Origin: Haliea sp. E1-2-M8
GTDB lineage: Bacteria > Pseudomonadota > Gammaproteobacteria > Pseudomonadales > Halieaceae
Length of the DNA: 64,000 bases
NCBI RefSeq assembly: GCF_030649675.1
Contig: NZ_JAUTDR010000003.1
Span: forward strand, 1 to 64,000
Direction: 5' to 3'
The number at the start of each line of letters is the position of its first letter. The stretch's first letter is position 1. The notes below the pieces were generated by a model that saw only the letters and a list, made by a program, of their open reading frames with translations, searched no databases and was not told the DNA's origin. This document shows positions 34,611-44,001 of the stretch, piece after piece. Both the position numbers and the translations under genes were made by a program.

Positions 34611-36048
34611 GTCTGCGGCGTCTGGCGGGTCGCGGCAGGAAGGCGGCCTCGAGTTCTTCGAAGGCGCTCTCCAGGCAGGCCTGATAGCGCTCTGGTTGTG
34701 GCAGCATCTCGCGGTCGGCGAGCACGGAGATGGTCACCTTGCCGCAATAGCTGAAAAACATGTGGAAGATGCCCAGCCCCGGGGTCAGCACCCCGAGGCC
34801 GTAGTAGTCCACCAGCCTGGCACCGGCGCAGTACAGGGGAAAGTCGGGCCCCGCGACATTGGACACCACAGTGGAAACATTGACCGGCAGATAGCTGGAC
34901 AGATGATTGCGCGCCCAGAATCCCAACACTGGCCGGGTGAGGGCAGGCGCGAAAACCCCCGCCAGTTTCACCACGTCCACGATGGGGCTGTTGTCTCCGG
35001 AGCGCTGTGCTGCAACGGCGCTCAGGTGAATGGCCTGCAATCTCTGCGCCGGGTCGGCGATGTCCGTATGCAATGAAGTGAATACCGAACCGACCTGGTT
35101 GTTGTCATCACTGCTGTCCCGCCGGGTGCGCATGTTCAAGGGGATGGTAGCTGCCAACGCCGCCGCCGGTACTTCATCCAGCTCCGCCAGATAGCGCAGC
35201 AGCGCCCCGCCAGTGATTGCCAGGGCGACATCGTTGACCTTGACTCCGGCCGCGTCCTTGACCGCCTGGACCCGTTCCAGGGTGAATTCCGCGGCGGTGA
35301 ACACCCTGTGGGGCCCGACCGACCGGTTGAAGCGGGTCTTGGGTGCGCTGATATCCGGGGGCGGGACCTGTTTGCGCAGTATTGCGGTGAGGTAGCGTGC
35401 AAGCTGGGCCGAGGTGCTGATGCCCCCGCTGACAACTCCGGTGACATTGCGGATGCCGTTGATCGAAGCCCGCGCCAACAGCTCGGCGATACTGGGCTGC
35501 GGGTCCACCAGTTTCGGCGGCTCGTCCTCTGCTGCGGCAGCCTGCGGGTCAGCTACCAGGTCGTGTATCAGGGCCACGATACTGCTCCCCGCCATGCCGT
35601 CGACCAGGGAGTGGTGGATCTTGGTGTAGATGGCGAAACTCCCCGCGGGCAACCCCGGTATCCGGTCCAGGCCCTCAATTATCCAGGCTTCCCACAGCGG
35701 CCTGCCCATATCCAGCGGCCGGGAGTGCAGGCGGGCCACCTGGATGCACAGTTGGCGCCAGTCTCCCGGTTTCGGCAGCGCAATATGGCGCAGGTGAAAT
35801 TCGACGTCGAAACGGGCATCCTTTACCCAGTACGGTCGGTCCAGTCCCCCCGGTACCCGTACCAGCCGGGTTCGGAACAGTGGCTGCTTGGCGAGTCTCC
35901 GCTCGAAGGTGGCAATCACCTGCTTGAAACGGACTTTGCCGCCGGGCGCGGTCGAGGGATCATAGATTCCCAGTGAGCCCACATGCTGGGGCGTGTTCGG
36001 CTGCTCCATGTTGATGAACGCGGAGTCGAGGATACCAAGCTGCTTCAT
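34582..36048 (-). CDS. Wax ester synthase / diacylglycerol acyltransferase (WS/DGAT)
   Basis: A 488-residue bifunctional acyltransferase that makes wax esters or triacylglycerol from acyl-CoA plus alcohol or diacylglycerol. The catalytic HHxxxDG motif is HHSLVDG at residues 145-151. Other family blocks are LDSAFINMEQPNTPQHVG at the N-terminus, PLWEAWIIEGL, NDVALAITGGALLRYL and VSNVAGPDFPLYCAGARL. The C-terminus is strongly basic (RPARRRRQKKPAKRRV), and its last codons double as the antisense of the terminator described at 34584. It indicates neutral-lipid storage and fits the phospholipase, ligases and beta-oxidation genes nearby. Confidence 0.94.
   Translation of the reverse strand: MKQLGILDSAFINMEQPNTPQHVGSLGIYDPSTAPGGKVRFKQVIATFERRLAKQPLFRTRLVRVPGGLDRPYWVKDARFDVEFHLRHIALPKPGDWRQLCIQVARLHSRPLDMGRPLWEAWIIEGLDRIPGLPAGSFAIYTKIHHSLVDGMAGSSIVALIHDLVADPQAAAAEDEPPKLVDPQPSIAELLARASINGIRNVTGVVSGGISTSAQLARYLTAILRKQVPPPDISAPKTRFNRSVGPHRVFTAAEFTLERVQAVKDAAGVKVNDVALAITGGALLRYLAELDEVPAAALAATIPLNMRTRRDSSDDNNQVGSVFTSLHTDIADPAQRLQAIHLSAVAAQRSGDNSPIVDVVKLAGVFAPALTRPVLGFWARNHLSSYLPVNVSTVVSNVAGPDFPLYCAGARLVDYYGLGVLTPGLGIFHMFFSYCGKVTISVLADREMLPQPERYQACLESAFEELEAAFLPRPARRRRQKKPAKRRV
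34584..34610 (+). terminator. Intrinsic terminator (+ strand) overlapping the WS/DGAT 3' end
   Basis: AAACCCGCC (34584-34592), loop GCTT, GGCGGGTTT (34597-34605), a perfect 9-bp stem, with an uninterrupted T-run at 34603-34610. This orientation terminates + strand transcription. On the - strand the hairpin is followed only by TTTG, so it is weaker there. The stem lies inside the last codons of the WS/DGAT gene. Confidence 0.85.
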
Positions 36049-36178
36049 GCTGTTGCGGTCTCGCCCTGTGTGTGCCGTCGTGGCAGTAGTATGTAGCTGC
36101 CCAATGTCGTTATATCATTAACCCGCTGCCCGCTCTAGCAGGCAGTTCCATTGGCTAAGGACAGGAAGAGGTGAGATC

Positions 36179-37489
36179 TTGTTGACACCATGGCTGAATG
36201 TCCAGCGGCTGGCCGGCCCGGTGCTACTGGCGGTGCTGCTGGCCAATCCGGTAATGGCCGCGCCTGCCGCGACCTATGGGCGTGATTTCGTACGTCTCGA
36301 TCGGCACTGGCCTGACGAAGCGCCGCTGGCGTCGGCGCCGCAACCGCCACGGGAGGGGCAAGGCGCAGCGGTGGCTGCCCAGCGCGAGCGCCTGCTGCTG
36401 CTGGAGCAGGAAGAGGGCCCCTATGCCGCGGCCCTGGCGGAGCCGCTGATGGATATGGGGCGCTACCTGCAGGAGGCGGGAGAGGCGGAGCAGGCGGGGC
36501 AGTTATACCAGCGGGCACTGCATGTATTGCGAATCAATGAAGGCCTCTACAGCGACAACCAGATGCCGCTGCTGCGCAGTCTGTTTGCGATACATCGCAG
36601 TCTTGGAGACTGGCAGGGGCTGGACGCGCGCTATGACTATTACTTCCGGCTCGCCGCGACCCTGGGCGAGTTGGATGTGGAGTCCGCGGTGGATTACTTC
36701 CGCTGGCAGCGGGAGGCGCTGCGGCGACAACTGGACAGCACTGACCACCGCCGCCTGCTGCGTTTGTACGAGGCCAACGAACAGCTACTTGCCGCCGCCG
36801 ATCCCGCGCTGGACGCAGCGGGCTACTGGCAGTTGCTGGACAGCCAACTGCGCAATCTGTACCTGATACAGGCGCTGGTAACTCCCAGGATGGTCAGCAC
36901 CACCCGCGGCTTCACCTCGGCGGCACCTTTCCGCAGTGAGCCTTTGCAGGAAATAGATGTTCACGAGCAGCGCCTGGTCAATGTCCAGCGCAGCGCGGTG
37001 GCTCGTGGCAGTGAGCTGTTGTCCGGCTTTATTGACTCGGCCGCCTCGCGCGATGAACAGCTACTGGCGCAGGCCCTGCTGGCACTGGCGGACTGGCACC
37101 AGTGGAATGGCGATCGCCGCCGCGCAGGGGAGGAGTATCGTCAGGTCGTCAGTTACCTGCAGGCGACCGGCCAGGATGCACTACTGCAGAAATGGTTTGG
37201 CAGCCCGGTGGAACTACCGGACAACGGCGCTTTTTCCCGCGATACCGGGGTGGGAGGTGTGCCGGTGTTGGCGCGCTTCGCCGTGACCGCAGGCGGGCGC
37301 CCACGCGATGTCGAAACAACTGCGGCGGACGAGAGCCAGCAGGGCTTCGCCATGCGGCTCTACCGGAAATTGCTTGCTACCCGGTTCCGACCGCGGTTTG
37401 AGAATGGAGCCGCGGTGGCGACTGCGGAGGTCGAGCGCAACTACCGCTACCTGGATCCCGAGGCCATCAGGCGTTTTCGATCACCATAA
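36179..37489 (+). CDS. Secreted TPR-containing protein with TonB-C-like C-terminus
   Basis: A 436-residue protein I cannot name. It has a signal peptide (PVLLAVLLANPVMAAPAA) and helical repeats with TPR character (EPLMDMGRYLQEAGEAEQAGQ and following; LAQALLALADWHQWNGDRRR). The last about 80 residues (VPVLARFAVTAGGRPRDVE to VERNYRYL) resemble the TonB C-terminal fold, where an energy-transducer-like domain gives beta strands. The start codon is TTG at 36179 (a second TTG follows at once) with GAGGTG upstream. It probably acts in the periplasm. The 3' end overlaps the convergent methyltransferase by 23 bp. Confidence 0.7.
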   Translation: MLTPWLNVQRLAGPVLLAVLLANPVMAAPAATYGRDFVRLDRHWPDEAPLASAPQPPREGQGAAVAAQRERLLLLEQEEGPYAAALAEPLMDMGRYLQEAGEAEQAGQLYQRALHVLRINEGLYSDNQMPLLRSLFAIHRSLGDWQGLDARYDYYFRLAATLGELDVESAVDYFRWQREALRRQLDSTDHRRLLRLYEANEQLLAAADPALDAAGYWQLLDSQLRNLYLIQALVTPRMVSTTRGFTSAAPFRSEPLQEIDVHEQRLVNVQRSAVARGSELLSGFIDSAASRDEQLLAQALLALADWHQWNGDRRRAGEEYRQVVSYLQATGQDALLQKWFGSPVELPDNGAFSRDTGVGGVPVLARFAVTAGGRPRDVETTAADESQQGFAMRLYRKLLATRFRPRFENGAAVATAEVERNYRYLDPEAIRRFRSP

Positions 37490-38099
37490 GGGCGCCGCGG
37501 GCCTCGACACTGCCGCGGCAGCGCCAGGGCAGCAGTTCCGCGCAGTGGCGATCGACACAGGTCTGGGCCATTTCCAGAAATGTCGAGCGCTCCGGGTCGG
37601 CAATCACTATGTGCTTCACACCGGCCTTGACCGCGCGGTTCACCAGGTTGGTGACCGGTTTGACCAGCTCATCCCAGAAACAGATGTCGGCGGCAATGAG
37701 CAGGTCGTACTGCGCCAGTTCACGGGTACTGAGCTGCTCGAAGCGCTTCACCAGGTGTCGTGTCTGGACACCGTTGAGTGCAGCGACGGCGTCCAGGTAA
37801 GGGAAGACATCCGGGTCGGCGTCCATGGAGGTGACTTCGGAGCCCAGCCTGGCGGCACACCAGAGCCCCGCGATACCCCAGCCGCAGCCCACATCCAGTA
37901 CTCGCCCGTGGTGCTCGGGGGTACGCTTGCCCAGATAGTCCAGCAGCAGGCAGCTGGACTTCCACAGTTTGTTGCCGTGAATGCTGGGCTGGTTGCCCTG
38001 GCGCCGGACCCGCCGGATAGCCGGGTGCGAGGTGTTCGGCATGATCATGCCGCGAAACTTGCGCTCGGTGATTACGGGTTTTTTCCCGCTGCCGGCCAC
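37467..38099 (-). CDS. Class I SAM-dependent methyltransferase
   Basis: A 210-residue protein with the Rossmann methyltransferase motif I VLDVGCGWGIAGL, motif II SEVTSMDAD and post-motif DLLIAADICFWDEL. The conserved N-terminal block MPNTSHPAIRR is typical of this subfamily. GTG at 38099 was chosen because related proteins carry about 15 residues before the KFR block; ATG at 38048 or 38042 is possible. It begins 2 bp after the stop of the membrane cold-shock gene, so it is coupled to it. The substrate is unknown. Confidence 0.82.
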   Translation of the reverse strand: MAGSGKKPVITERKFRGMIMPNTSHPAIRRVRRQGNQPSIHGNKLWKSSCLLLDYLGKRTPEHHGRVLDVGCGWGIAGLWCAARLGSEVTSMDADPDVFPYLDAVAALNGVQTRHLVKRFEQLSTRELAQYDLLIAADICFWDELVKPVTNLVNRAVKAGVKHIVIADPERSTFLEMAQTCVDRHCAELLPWRCRGSVEARGALMVIENA

Positions 38100-38100
38100 C

Positions 38101-38547
38101 TCAGCTCGCCTTGTCCAGGATCTCGACGTCTTCTGCTTGTGGCCCCTTGTTGCTGCTGGCAGTGTGGAAGGCAACCCGCTGGCCGTCCTGGAGACTGCGG
38201 CGGCCCTCGCCACGAATGGCACGGAAATGCACGAAAATTTCGTCGCCGTCATCGCAGGTGATGAAACCGAATCCCTTGGCGGAATTGAACCACTTGACGG
38301 TACCCTGTTCCCTGCCGGCGGCGCTGCCTGGCTGCGCAGCGGCTGCCTTCACGGCACGGCCAGAGTGGACGGGCGCACTCTTGCCAGAGGGCAGCAGACC
38401 CACCGCAAGGGCGGTGCCGACAGTGGCGATGGTGAAGGTGGCCAGCAGGGCCAGATCCGGAAACTGGCCTCCCTGGAGGAAGGTGGCGATAGTGGAGACC
38501 GCGACAGCGATCACGATACTGATGATAAACCTGGCACTGAACTGCAT
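38101..38547 (-). CDS. Membrane-anchored cold-shock-domain protein
   Basis: A 148-residue protein with two N-terminal hydrophobic segments (FIISIVIAVAVSTIATFL and ALLATFTIATVGTALAVGLL), a linker, and a C-terminal cold-shock domain with both RNA-binding motifs, GTVKWFNSAKGFGFI (RNP1) and EIFVHF (RNP2). The ATG at 38547 is preceded by AGAGGA; the frame open to 38685 has no RBS. The fusion places an RNA-binding OB fold at the membrane. It lies 147 bp downstream of a standalone cspA-like gene and upstream of the methyltransferase. Confidence 0.88.
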   Translation of the reverse strand: MQFSARFIISIVIAVAVSTIATFLQGGQFPDLALLATFTIATVGTALAVGLLPSGKSAPVHSGRAVKAAAAQPGSAAGREQGTVKWFNSAKGFGFITCDDGDEIFVHFRAIRGEGRRSLQDGQRVAFHTASSNKGPQAEDVEILDKAS

Positions 38548-38694
38548 TGGTGTCCTCTTAAGTGATGGCAAGACGCAAAGCCAAATTATGGCGCGAGCAA
38601 AGCCCACGCCGGGAAAAAAACGGCGAATAAAGTAGCCGGGTATGGGCGACAACGGACGGCGCTGAGCAGCCTGCTGCCGTCGCAAGTTGCTGCG

Positions 38695-38907
38695 CTAAAT
38701 CTTTTGCACGTCCTCAGCCTGCAGCCCCTTGGGGCCTTCGACGAGGCTGAATTCAACGGCCTGTCCCTCGTTCAGGGTGCGATAACCGTCGCCCTGAATG
38801 GAACGAAAGTGCACGAAAACATCGTCGCTGCTTTCCTCCCGGATAATAAAGCCAAACCCCTTGGCGTTATTGAACCACTTAACCGTGCCGTTCATACGTT
38901 CACTCAT
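38695..38907 (-). CDS. Cold-shock protein CspA family
   Basis: A 70-residue single cold-shock domain: [15 protein letters not shown] (RNP1) and DVFVHF (RNP2), ending in [13 protein letters not shown]. It is an RNA chaperone that melts secondary structure. It is similar to the domain of the membrane-anchored neighbour, so the two probably arose by duplication and fusion. The upstream gap to valS (91 bp) contains a GC hairpin at about 38947-38970, CCCTGCGGCG pairing with CGCCGCGGGG, which lies in the leader on the - strand. Confidence 0.94.
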   Translation of the reverse strand: MSERMNGTVKWFNNAKGFGFIIREESSDDVFVHFRSIQGDGYRTLNEGQAVEFSLVEGPKGLQAEDVQKI

Positions 38908-38998
38908 ACCGCTTTCCTCGGTGTAGCCTGCTGCTTTTTATTATTCCCTGCGGCGTTGCCGCCGCGGGGCACTGAAACCCGCGCGCCCGGCTGCCGGG

Positions 38999-41833
38999 TC
39001 ACAACCGGACGATGTACTCCACCTGCTTGCGCAGCTTGTCCAGCGCCTGCTCCTGCGCGGCAAGTTTTTCCCGCTCTTTGGCCACGACCTCCGCCGGGGC
39101 CCTGTCGACAAAACTGTTGTTGCCCAGCTTGCCCTGCAGTCGCGACTGCTCTTTTTCGAGTTTTTCGATTTCCTTGCCCAGTCTGGCCAGTTCGCTGTTC
39201 TTGTCAATGAGCCCGGCCATGGGCACCAACAGTTCCAGTTCCCCCACCAGGGCCGTTGCTGCAATCGGCGCCTCGGCCCCGGTTGCCAGCCATTCCACGC
39301 TGTCAAGCCGGGCCATTTTCTTCAGGAAGGCGGCATTTTCCTGCAGGCGCCTCGCGTCGCTGTCACTGCCGTTGCGGCAAAGCAGGGTCAAACTGCGCCC
39401 CGGTGGCACATTCATTTCCCCACGAATGTTGCGGACACCGACGATCACACTTTTCAGCCATTCTATATCTGCATTTGCGGCAGTGTCCACGGCGGACTCG
39501 TCGCAGCGCGGATAAGGCTGCAGCATGATGGTGGGGCCTTCGATGCCAGCCAGCGGTGCCGCTCGCTGCCAGATTTCCTCGGAAATATATGGCATGAAAG
39601 GGTGCAGTAGTCGCAGCCACGCTTCCAGTACCGTGATCAGGGTGCGGCGGGTGCCGCGCTGGAGCTCGGGGCTGGCGTCCTCGTCCCACAGCACAGGCTT
39701 GGACAACTCCAGGTACCAGTCGCAGTATTCGTTCCAGATGAATTCGTAGAGCGCCTGGCTTGCCAGGTCGAGACGGAACTGGTCAATGGCGCGCTCGACC
39801 TCACGGGCTGTCTGCTGCAGGCGGGAAATAATCCAGCGATCAGCAAGGCTTAAGCTGACAGGCAATGCAGGATCGCTGCCGCAGTCCTGGCCCTCGCAGT
39901 TCATCATTACATAGCGGGCTGCGTTCCAGATTTTGTTGCAGAAGTTCCGGTAGCCGTCGATACGGCCGATATCAAATTTGATGTCACGGCCAGTCGAGGC
40001 CAGCGAGCAAAAGGTAAAACGCAGGGCATCGGTGCCGTAGGCGGCGATACCCTCGGGAAACTCGTCCCGGGTGTGTTTGGCGATCTTTTCACCCAGCTGC
40101 GGCTGCATCATGCCCCCGGTGCGTTTCTGCACCAGGGGTTCCAGCTCAATGCCGTCGATCAGGTCAATCGGGTCCAGCACGTTGCCCTTGGATTTGGACA
40201 TCTTCTGGCCCTGGGAGTCGCGCACCAGACCGTGGACGTATACGGTATGGAAGGGCACCTGGGCGCTGCCGTCCGGGTGCTTGAGGAAGTGCATGGTCAT
40301 CATGATCATGCGCGCCACCCAGAAAAAGATGATGTCGAAGCCGGTCACCAGCACGCTGGTGGGGTGGAAAAGTTGTAACTCTTTGGTGTCTTCCGGCCAG
40401 CCGAGGGTGGAGAATGTCCACAGCGCGGAGCTGAACCAGGTGTCCAGCACGTCGTCGTCCTGCTGCAGGCCGGTGTCCGCAGGCAAATTGTACTTGGCGC
40501 GCACTTCCGCTTCGTCGCGGCCGACATAGATCTTGCCGTGGCGGTCGTACCAGGCGGGAATGCGGTGTCCCCACCACAGCTGGCGGCTGATGCACCAGTC
40601 CTGGAGGTCGCGCATCCAGGAGAAATACATGTTCTCGTACTGTTTCGGGACAAACTGGATGCGGCCATCTTCCACCGCGGCGATGGCGGGTTTGGCCAGG
40701 TCCGCGACCTTCACGTACCACTGGTCAGTCAGCCAGGGCTCGATCACTGCCCCCGAGCGGTCGCCACGGGGTACCTTCAGAGTGTGCGGTTCGATCTTGT
40801 CCAGCAGCCCCAACTGTTCGAATTCGGCGACGATCTGCTGGCGCGCATCGAAGCGGTCCTGGCCGGCGTACCGCTCCGGCCCCCGTTCGCCGTGCGCCGT
40901 GGCATAGCCTTCGAAGGTCAACACGGTGAATTCGCCGAGGATGCAGCCATTGCGATCGAGCACATTGATCAGCGGCAGGTTGTGGCGCTTGCCCACCTCG
41001 TAGTCGTTGAAGTCGTGCGCGGGCGTGATCTTCACGCAGCCGGAGCCGAACTCGTGGTCCACATAGTCGTCGGCGATGATGGGGATCAGACGCCCGGTGA
41101 TCGGCAGGCGCACCTGCTTGCCAACCAGGTGGCGATAGCGGTCATCCTCCGGGTGCACGGCGACGGCGGTGTCGCCGAGCACGGTTTCCGGCCGGGTGGT
41201 GGCGACTACCAGGAAGCCGTCTTCGCCTTCGAGCGGATAGCGCAGATGCCAGAGGGAGCCCTGCTCCTCGTCGTTCAGCACTTCCAGGTCGGAGATGGCG
41301 GTATTGAACACCGGATCCCAGTTCACCAGGCGTTTGCCGCGATAGATCAGGCCGTCGTCATAAAGACGAACAAATACCTCCCGCACTGCGTTGGAGAGGC
41401 CTTCGTCCATGGTGAAGCGCTCCCGGGACCAGTCCACGGAGGCCGCCAGACGACGCATCTGGTCGGTGATGGTGCCGCCGGAACGAGCTTTCCACTCCCA
41501 GACCTTGGCGATGAACTCGTCGCGGCCCAGGTCGTGGCGGTTCTTGCCCTCGGCGGCCAGCTGCCGCTCCACCACCATCTGGGTGGCGATTCCGGCGTGG
41601 TCCGACCCCACCTGCCACAGGGTGTTGTCGCCCCGCATCCGGTGGTAGCGGACCAGGCTGTCCATGATGGTGTGCTGGAACGCGTGACCCATGTGCAGGC
41701 TGCCGGTCACATTGGGCGGGGGGATCATGATGCTGTAGTTGCGTTCCCCGCCCTGGGGCCGGAAATAACCCCGCTGCTCCCAGTACTCGTACCAGCGGGC
41801 TTCGATGTTGGCGGGTTGGAAGGTCTTGTCCAT
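38999..41833 (-). CDS. valS: Valyl-tRNA synthetase
   Basis: A 944-residue class I aminoacyl-tRNA synthetase that charges tRNA-Val. The HIGH-type motif is [15 protein letters not shown] and the KMSKS motif is [11 protein letters not shown]. The editing domain ([20 protein letters not shown]) and the C-terminal coiled coil ([21 protein letters not shown]) are intact. It is the third gene of the usual gammaproteobacterial pepA-holC-valS operon, 33 bp after holC. Confidence 0.98.
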   Translation of the reverse strand: MDKTFQPANIEARWYEYWEQRGYFRPQGGERNYSIMIPPPNVTGSLHMGHAFQHTIMDSLVRYHRMRGDNTLWQVGSDHAGIATQMVVERQLAAEGKNRHDLGRDEFIAKVWEWKARSGGTITDQMRRLAASVDWSRERFTMDEGLSNAVREVFVRLYDDGLIYRGKRLVNWDPVFNTAISDLEVLNDEEQGSLWHLRYPLEGEDGFLVVATTRPETVLGDTAVAVHPEDDRYRHLVGKQVRLPITGRLIPIIADDYVDHEFGSGCVKITPAHDFNDYEVGKRHNLPLINVLDRNGCILGEFTVLTFEGYATAHGERGPERYAGQDRFDARQQIVAEFEQLGLLDKIEPHTLKVPRGDRSGAVIEPWLTDQWYVKVADLAKPAIAAVEDGRIQFVPKQYENMYFSWMRDLQDWCISRQLWWGHRIPAWYDRHGKIYVGRDEAEVRAKYNLPADTGLQQDDDVLDTWFSSALWTFSTLGWPEDTKELQLFHPTSVLVTGFDIIFFWVARMIMMTMHFLKHPDGSAQVPFHTVYVHGLVRDSQGQKMSKSKGNVLDPIDLIDGIELEPLVQKRTGGMMQPQLGEKIAKHTRDEFPEGIAAYGTDALRFTFCSLASTGRDIKFDIGRIDGYRNFCNKIWNAARYVMMNCEGQDCGSDPALPVSLSLADRWIISRLQQTAREVERAIDQFRLDLASQALYEFIWNEYCDWYLELSKPVLWDEDASPELQRGTRRTLITVLEAWLRLLHPFMPYISEEIWQRAAPLAGIEGPTIMLQPYPRCDESAVDTAANADIEWLKSVIVGVRNIRGEMNVPPGRSLTLLCRNGSDSDARRLQENAAFLKKMARLDSVEWLATGAEAPIAATALVGELELLVPMAGLIDKNSELARLGKEIEKLEKEQSRLQGKLGNNSFVDRAPAEVVAKEREKLAAQEQALDKLRKQVEYIVRL

Positions 41834-41866
41834 CGCTTCTGGTGTCCGGCTGCAAAAAGGGCGGGA

Positions 41867-42295
41867 TTATACGCCGCTGAGGTCGTGCTTTTCCAACTCG
41901 TAGCCGCGGGACTGGTAGAAGCGCCAGGAGGCGCGGGAGGCTTCCAGGCTTTCCGGATCCTGAGTCACGACTTCGGCGACACGGTGGAAGCGGCTGAAAA
42001 ATGCGGGGATTTCCCGCTGCAGGTTGATCAGCAGGTCGTCGTGACCCTCGGGTTCCTGGCCCCAGCCGATAGCGACCAGCTCGGAGCCTGGCTCCCCGGG
42101 GAGGCCGTGGGGCAGGAAACTGCCGGGGCGGAACTCCCACAGCAGGTTATCCAGGACCCGGGCCTGGGCTTCATCGTCGGAATTGATGAAAATGCGGTGG
42201 CCGCGCTGGAAGGCTTTATCGGCGAGACGCGCCGCCACCTGCAGGCGCCGGGCCTGGTCGGCGGCCTGCACCACGTAGAACCCGACCCGGGTCAT
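41867..42295 (-). CDS. holC: DNA polymerase III subunit chi
   Basis: A 142-residue chi subunit, which bridges the clamp loader to SSB. Family blocks: VGFYVVQAADQARRLQVAARLADKAF, GHRIFINSDDEAQARVLD, FLPHGL and RGYELEKHDL at the C-terminus. The ATG at 42295 is one base after the pepA stop (TGACATG), so translation is coupled. The frame is open upstream, but that part overlaps pepA and is not conserved. Confidence 0.95.
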   Translation of the reverse strand: MTRVGFYVVQAADQARRLQVAARLADKAFQRGHRIFINSDDEAQARVLDNLLWEFRPGSFLPHGLPGEPGSELVAIGWGQEPEGHDDLLINLQREIPAFFSRFHRVAEVVTQDPESLEASRASWRFYQSRGYELEKHDLSGV

Positions 42296-42296
42296 G

Positions 42297-43877
42297 TCAG
42301 CTGGAGGCCTTGGGCCCGGCCTTGCCCGGTCTGGCGCGGCCCGGCCCGGCCTTACGCGGCCCGGCCTTCTTCTTTTTTCCCTGTTCTCCCGCTCCAACCC
42401 GGTCCTGCAGGTACCTGGCCAGCATGGCGACCGGCCGCCCGGTGGCGCCCTTGGGGGTGCTGTTCCAGGCTGAACCGGCGATGTCCAGGTGGGCCCAGTG
42501 GTAGTCCTCGGCGAATTGCGCCAGGAAGCAGGCAGCGGTGACACTGCCAGCCTCGGGTCCGCCGATATTCGCGAGGTCGGCAAAGTTGCTCTTCAGCTGC
42601 TTGCGGTACTCGTCCCACAGGGGCATGCGCCAGCCGCGGTCGTGGGTGACCTCGCCGGCAGCCAGCAGGTTGGCAGCCAGGTCTTCGTTGTTGGCGTAAA
42701 CCGCGGAGGCGTGCGAGCCGAGAGCAATGACGCAGGCGCCGGTCAGGGTGGCGAGGTCGATCACAGCCGCGGGCTTGAATCGCTTGGCGTAGCTCAGGGC
42801 GTCGCACAGTACCAGCCTGCCCTCGGCATCCGTATTCAGGACCTCAATGGTCGTACCCGCCATGCTGGTGACGACGTCGCCGGGCTTGGTGGCGCGGCCG
42901 CTGGGCATGTTTTCCGCGGCCGCGACAATGGCGGTGACATTGAGTGGCAGCGCCATGTCGATAACGGCCTGCAGGGTGCCGAGTACGCCGGCTGCGCCGC
43001 ACATGTCGTACTTCATTTCGTCCATTTTGGCGCCGGGCTTGAGTGAGATGCCGCCGCTGTCGAAGGTGATGCCCTTGCCGACCAGCACCTGGGGCGCCTG
43101 GTCGGGCTCGCCGCCCTTGTATTCGATGACGATCAGTTTGGCCGGCTCGTCACTGCCGGCGGATACTGACAGCAGGGCGCCCATGCCCAGCTCACGCATC
43201 TTTTTCTCTTCCACCACCTTGGTTCGAACTTTGTCATTGCCGCGAGCCAACTTGCGGGCTTCGTCGGCCAGATAGCTCGGCGTGCAGATGTTGCCGGGAA
43301 GATTGCCCAACTCGCGGCTGTAATTGATGCCGCGCCCAACTGCTGCACCGGTGTCCAGCGCAGCCTGCGCCGCTTTTACCGCGAGGGTCTCGCCGGGATT
43401 GACCACCAGCTTCTTCAGGGCCAGCGGGTCCTTGGGTTTGGCAACAGTGGCGGAGTAGCGGTAGGCGCTGCTGACCAGGCTCCGGGCCAGCAGTTCCAGC
43501 AACCAGTCCAGCTCGACCTTGTCGGAGACCAGGTCGGCGGCGTGGAGCAGGGCGTCACCGGCACTGCTGGCGCCGAGTGCGCTGTTCAGCCCCTGCAGGG
43601 TTTCCCGGGCAGCGGCCTGGTCAAACTTTGCCTGCTCGCCGCAGCCCAACAGCAGCACCCGCGCGGCGCCGCCAATACCCGGCAACATCTGCGTCTGCCC
43701 GGCCTTGCCCTTGAAATCGCCGAGTTTGAGGGCCGAGTCCAGGCTGCCACTGCCGGCGCTGTCCAGAGCCCGTGCCGCCGCAGACAGCTGGCCTTCGTAG
43801 ACCGCCACGATGGCGCACTGTGTTTTGGCCTTGCTGATATCGGCAAAGGTGCGTGCGGTAAAAGTCAATTTGCTCAT
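42297..43877 (-). CDS. pepA: Leucyl aminopeptidase (M17)
   Basis: A 526-residue cytosol aminopeptidase. The metal and active-site blocks are VGKGITFDSGGISLKPG and the M17 signature NTDAEGRL; GNLPGNICTPSYLA is also typical. Members are usually about 500 residues; here the extra C-terminal 30 residues are a Lys/Arg/Gly/Pro repeat (KKKKAGPRKAGPGRARPGKA) after the conserved end, encoded by a GC-rich, imperfectly repeated stretch at 42300-42365. PepA also acts as a DNA-binding factor in some bacteria, and a basic tail could add nucleic-acid affinity; this is inference. Confidence 0.96.
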   Translation of the reverse strand: MSKLTFTARTFADISKAKTQCAIVAVYEGQLSAAARALDSAGSGSLDSALKLGDFKGKAGQTQMLPGIGGAARVLLLGCGEQAKFDQAAARETLQGLNSALGASSAGDALLHAADLVSDKVELDWLLELLARSLVSSAYRYSATVAKPKDPLALKKLVVNPGETLAVKAAQAALDTGAAVGRGINYSRELGNLPGNICTPSYLADEARKLARGNDKVRTKVVEEKKMRELGMGALLSVSAGSDEPAKLIVIEYKGGEPDQAPQVLVGKGITFDSGGISLKPGAKMDEMKYDMCGAAGVLGTLQAVIDMALPLNVTAIVAAAENMPSGRATKPGDVVTSMAGTTIEVLNTDAEGRLVLCDALSYAKRFKPAAVIDLATLTGACVIALGSHASAVYANNEDLAANLLAAGEVTHDRGWRMPLWDEYRKQLKSNFADLANIGGPEAGSVTAACFLAQFAEDYHWAHLDIAGSAWNSTPKGATGRPVAMLARYLQDRVGAGEQGKKKKAGPRKAGPGRARPGKAGPKASS

Positions 43878-44001
43878 TGGGGATCCCTGTTAGTTTTCAT
43901 GGGCGGGTGTCAGGACCCTAGTGTATGATGCTGAGCGACGAAACTGAACAGCTGGTGTCGCTCTTCTCCGGGTGGCATCTTGCGCTGCAATCCGGGCCCG
44001 C

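Noticed and set aside
34516-35076. + strand open frame starting inside the candidate sRNA
   Set aside because: It runs through a strong terminator and antisense to WS/DGAT; no homology.
38074-38090. CGGG-TTTTTT-CCCG inverted repeat as a terminator
   Set aside because: The T-run is in the loop, not after the stem, and it lies inside the methyltransferase coding start.
40538-42541. 667-codon + strand open frame opposite valS/holC/pepA
   Set aside because: Antisense of highly conserved genes; composition is typical of GC-driven shadow frames.
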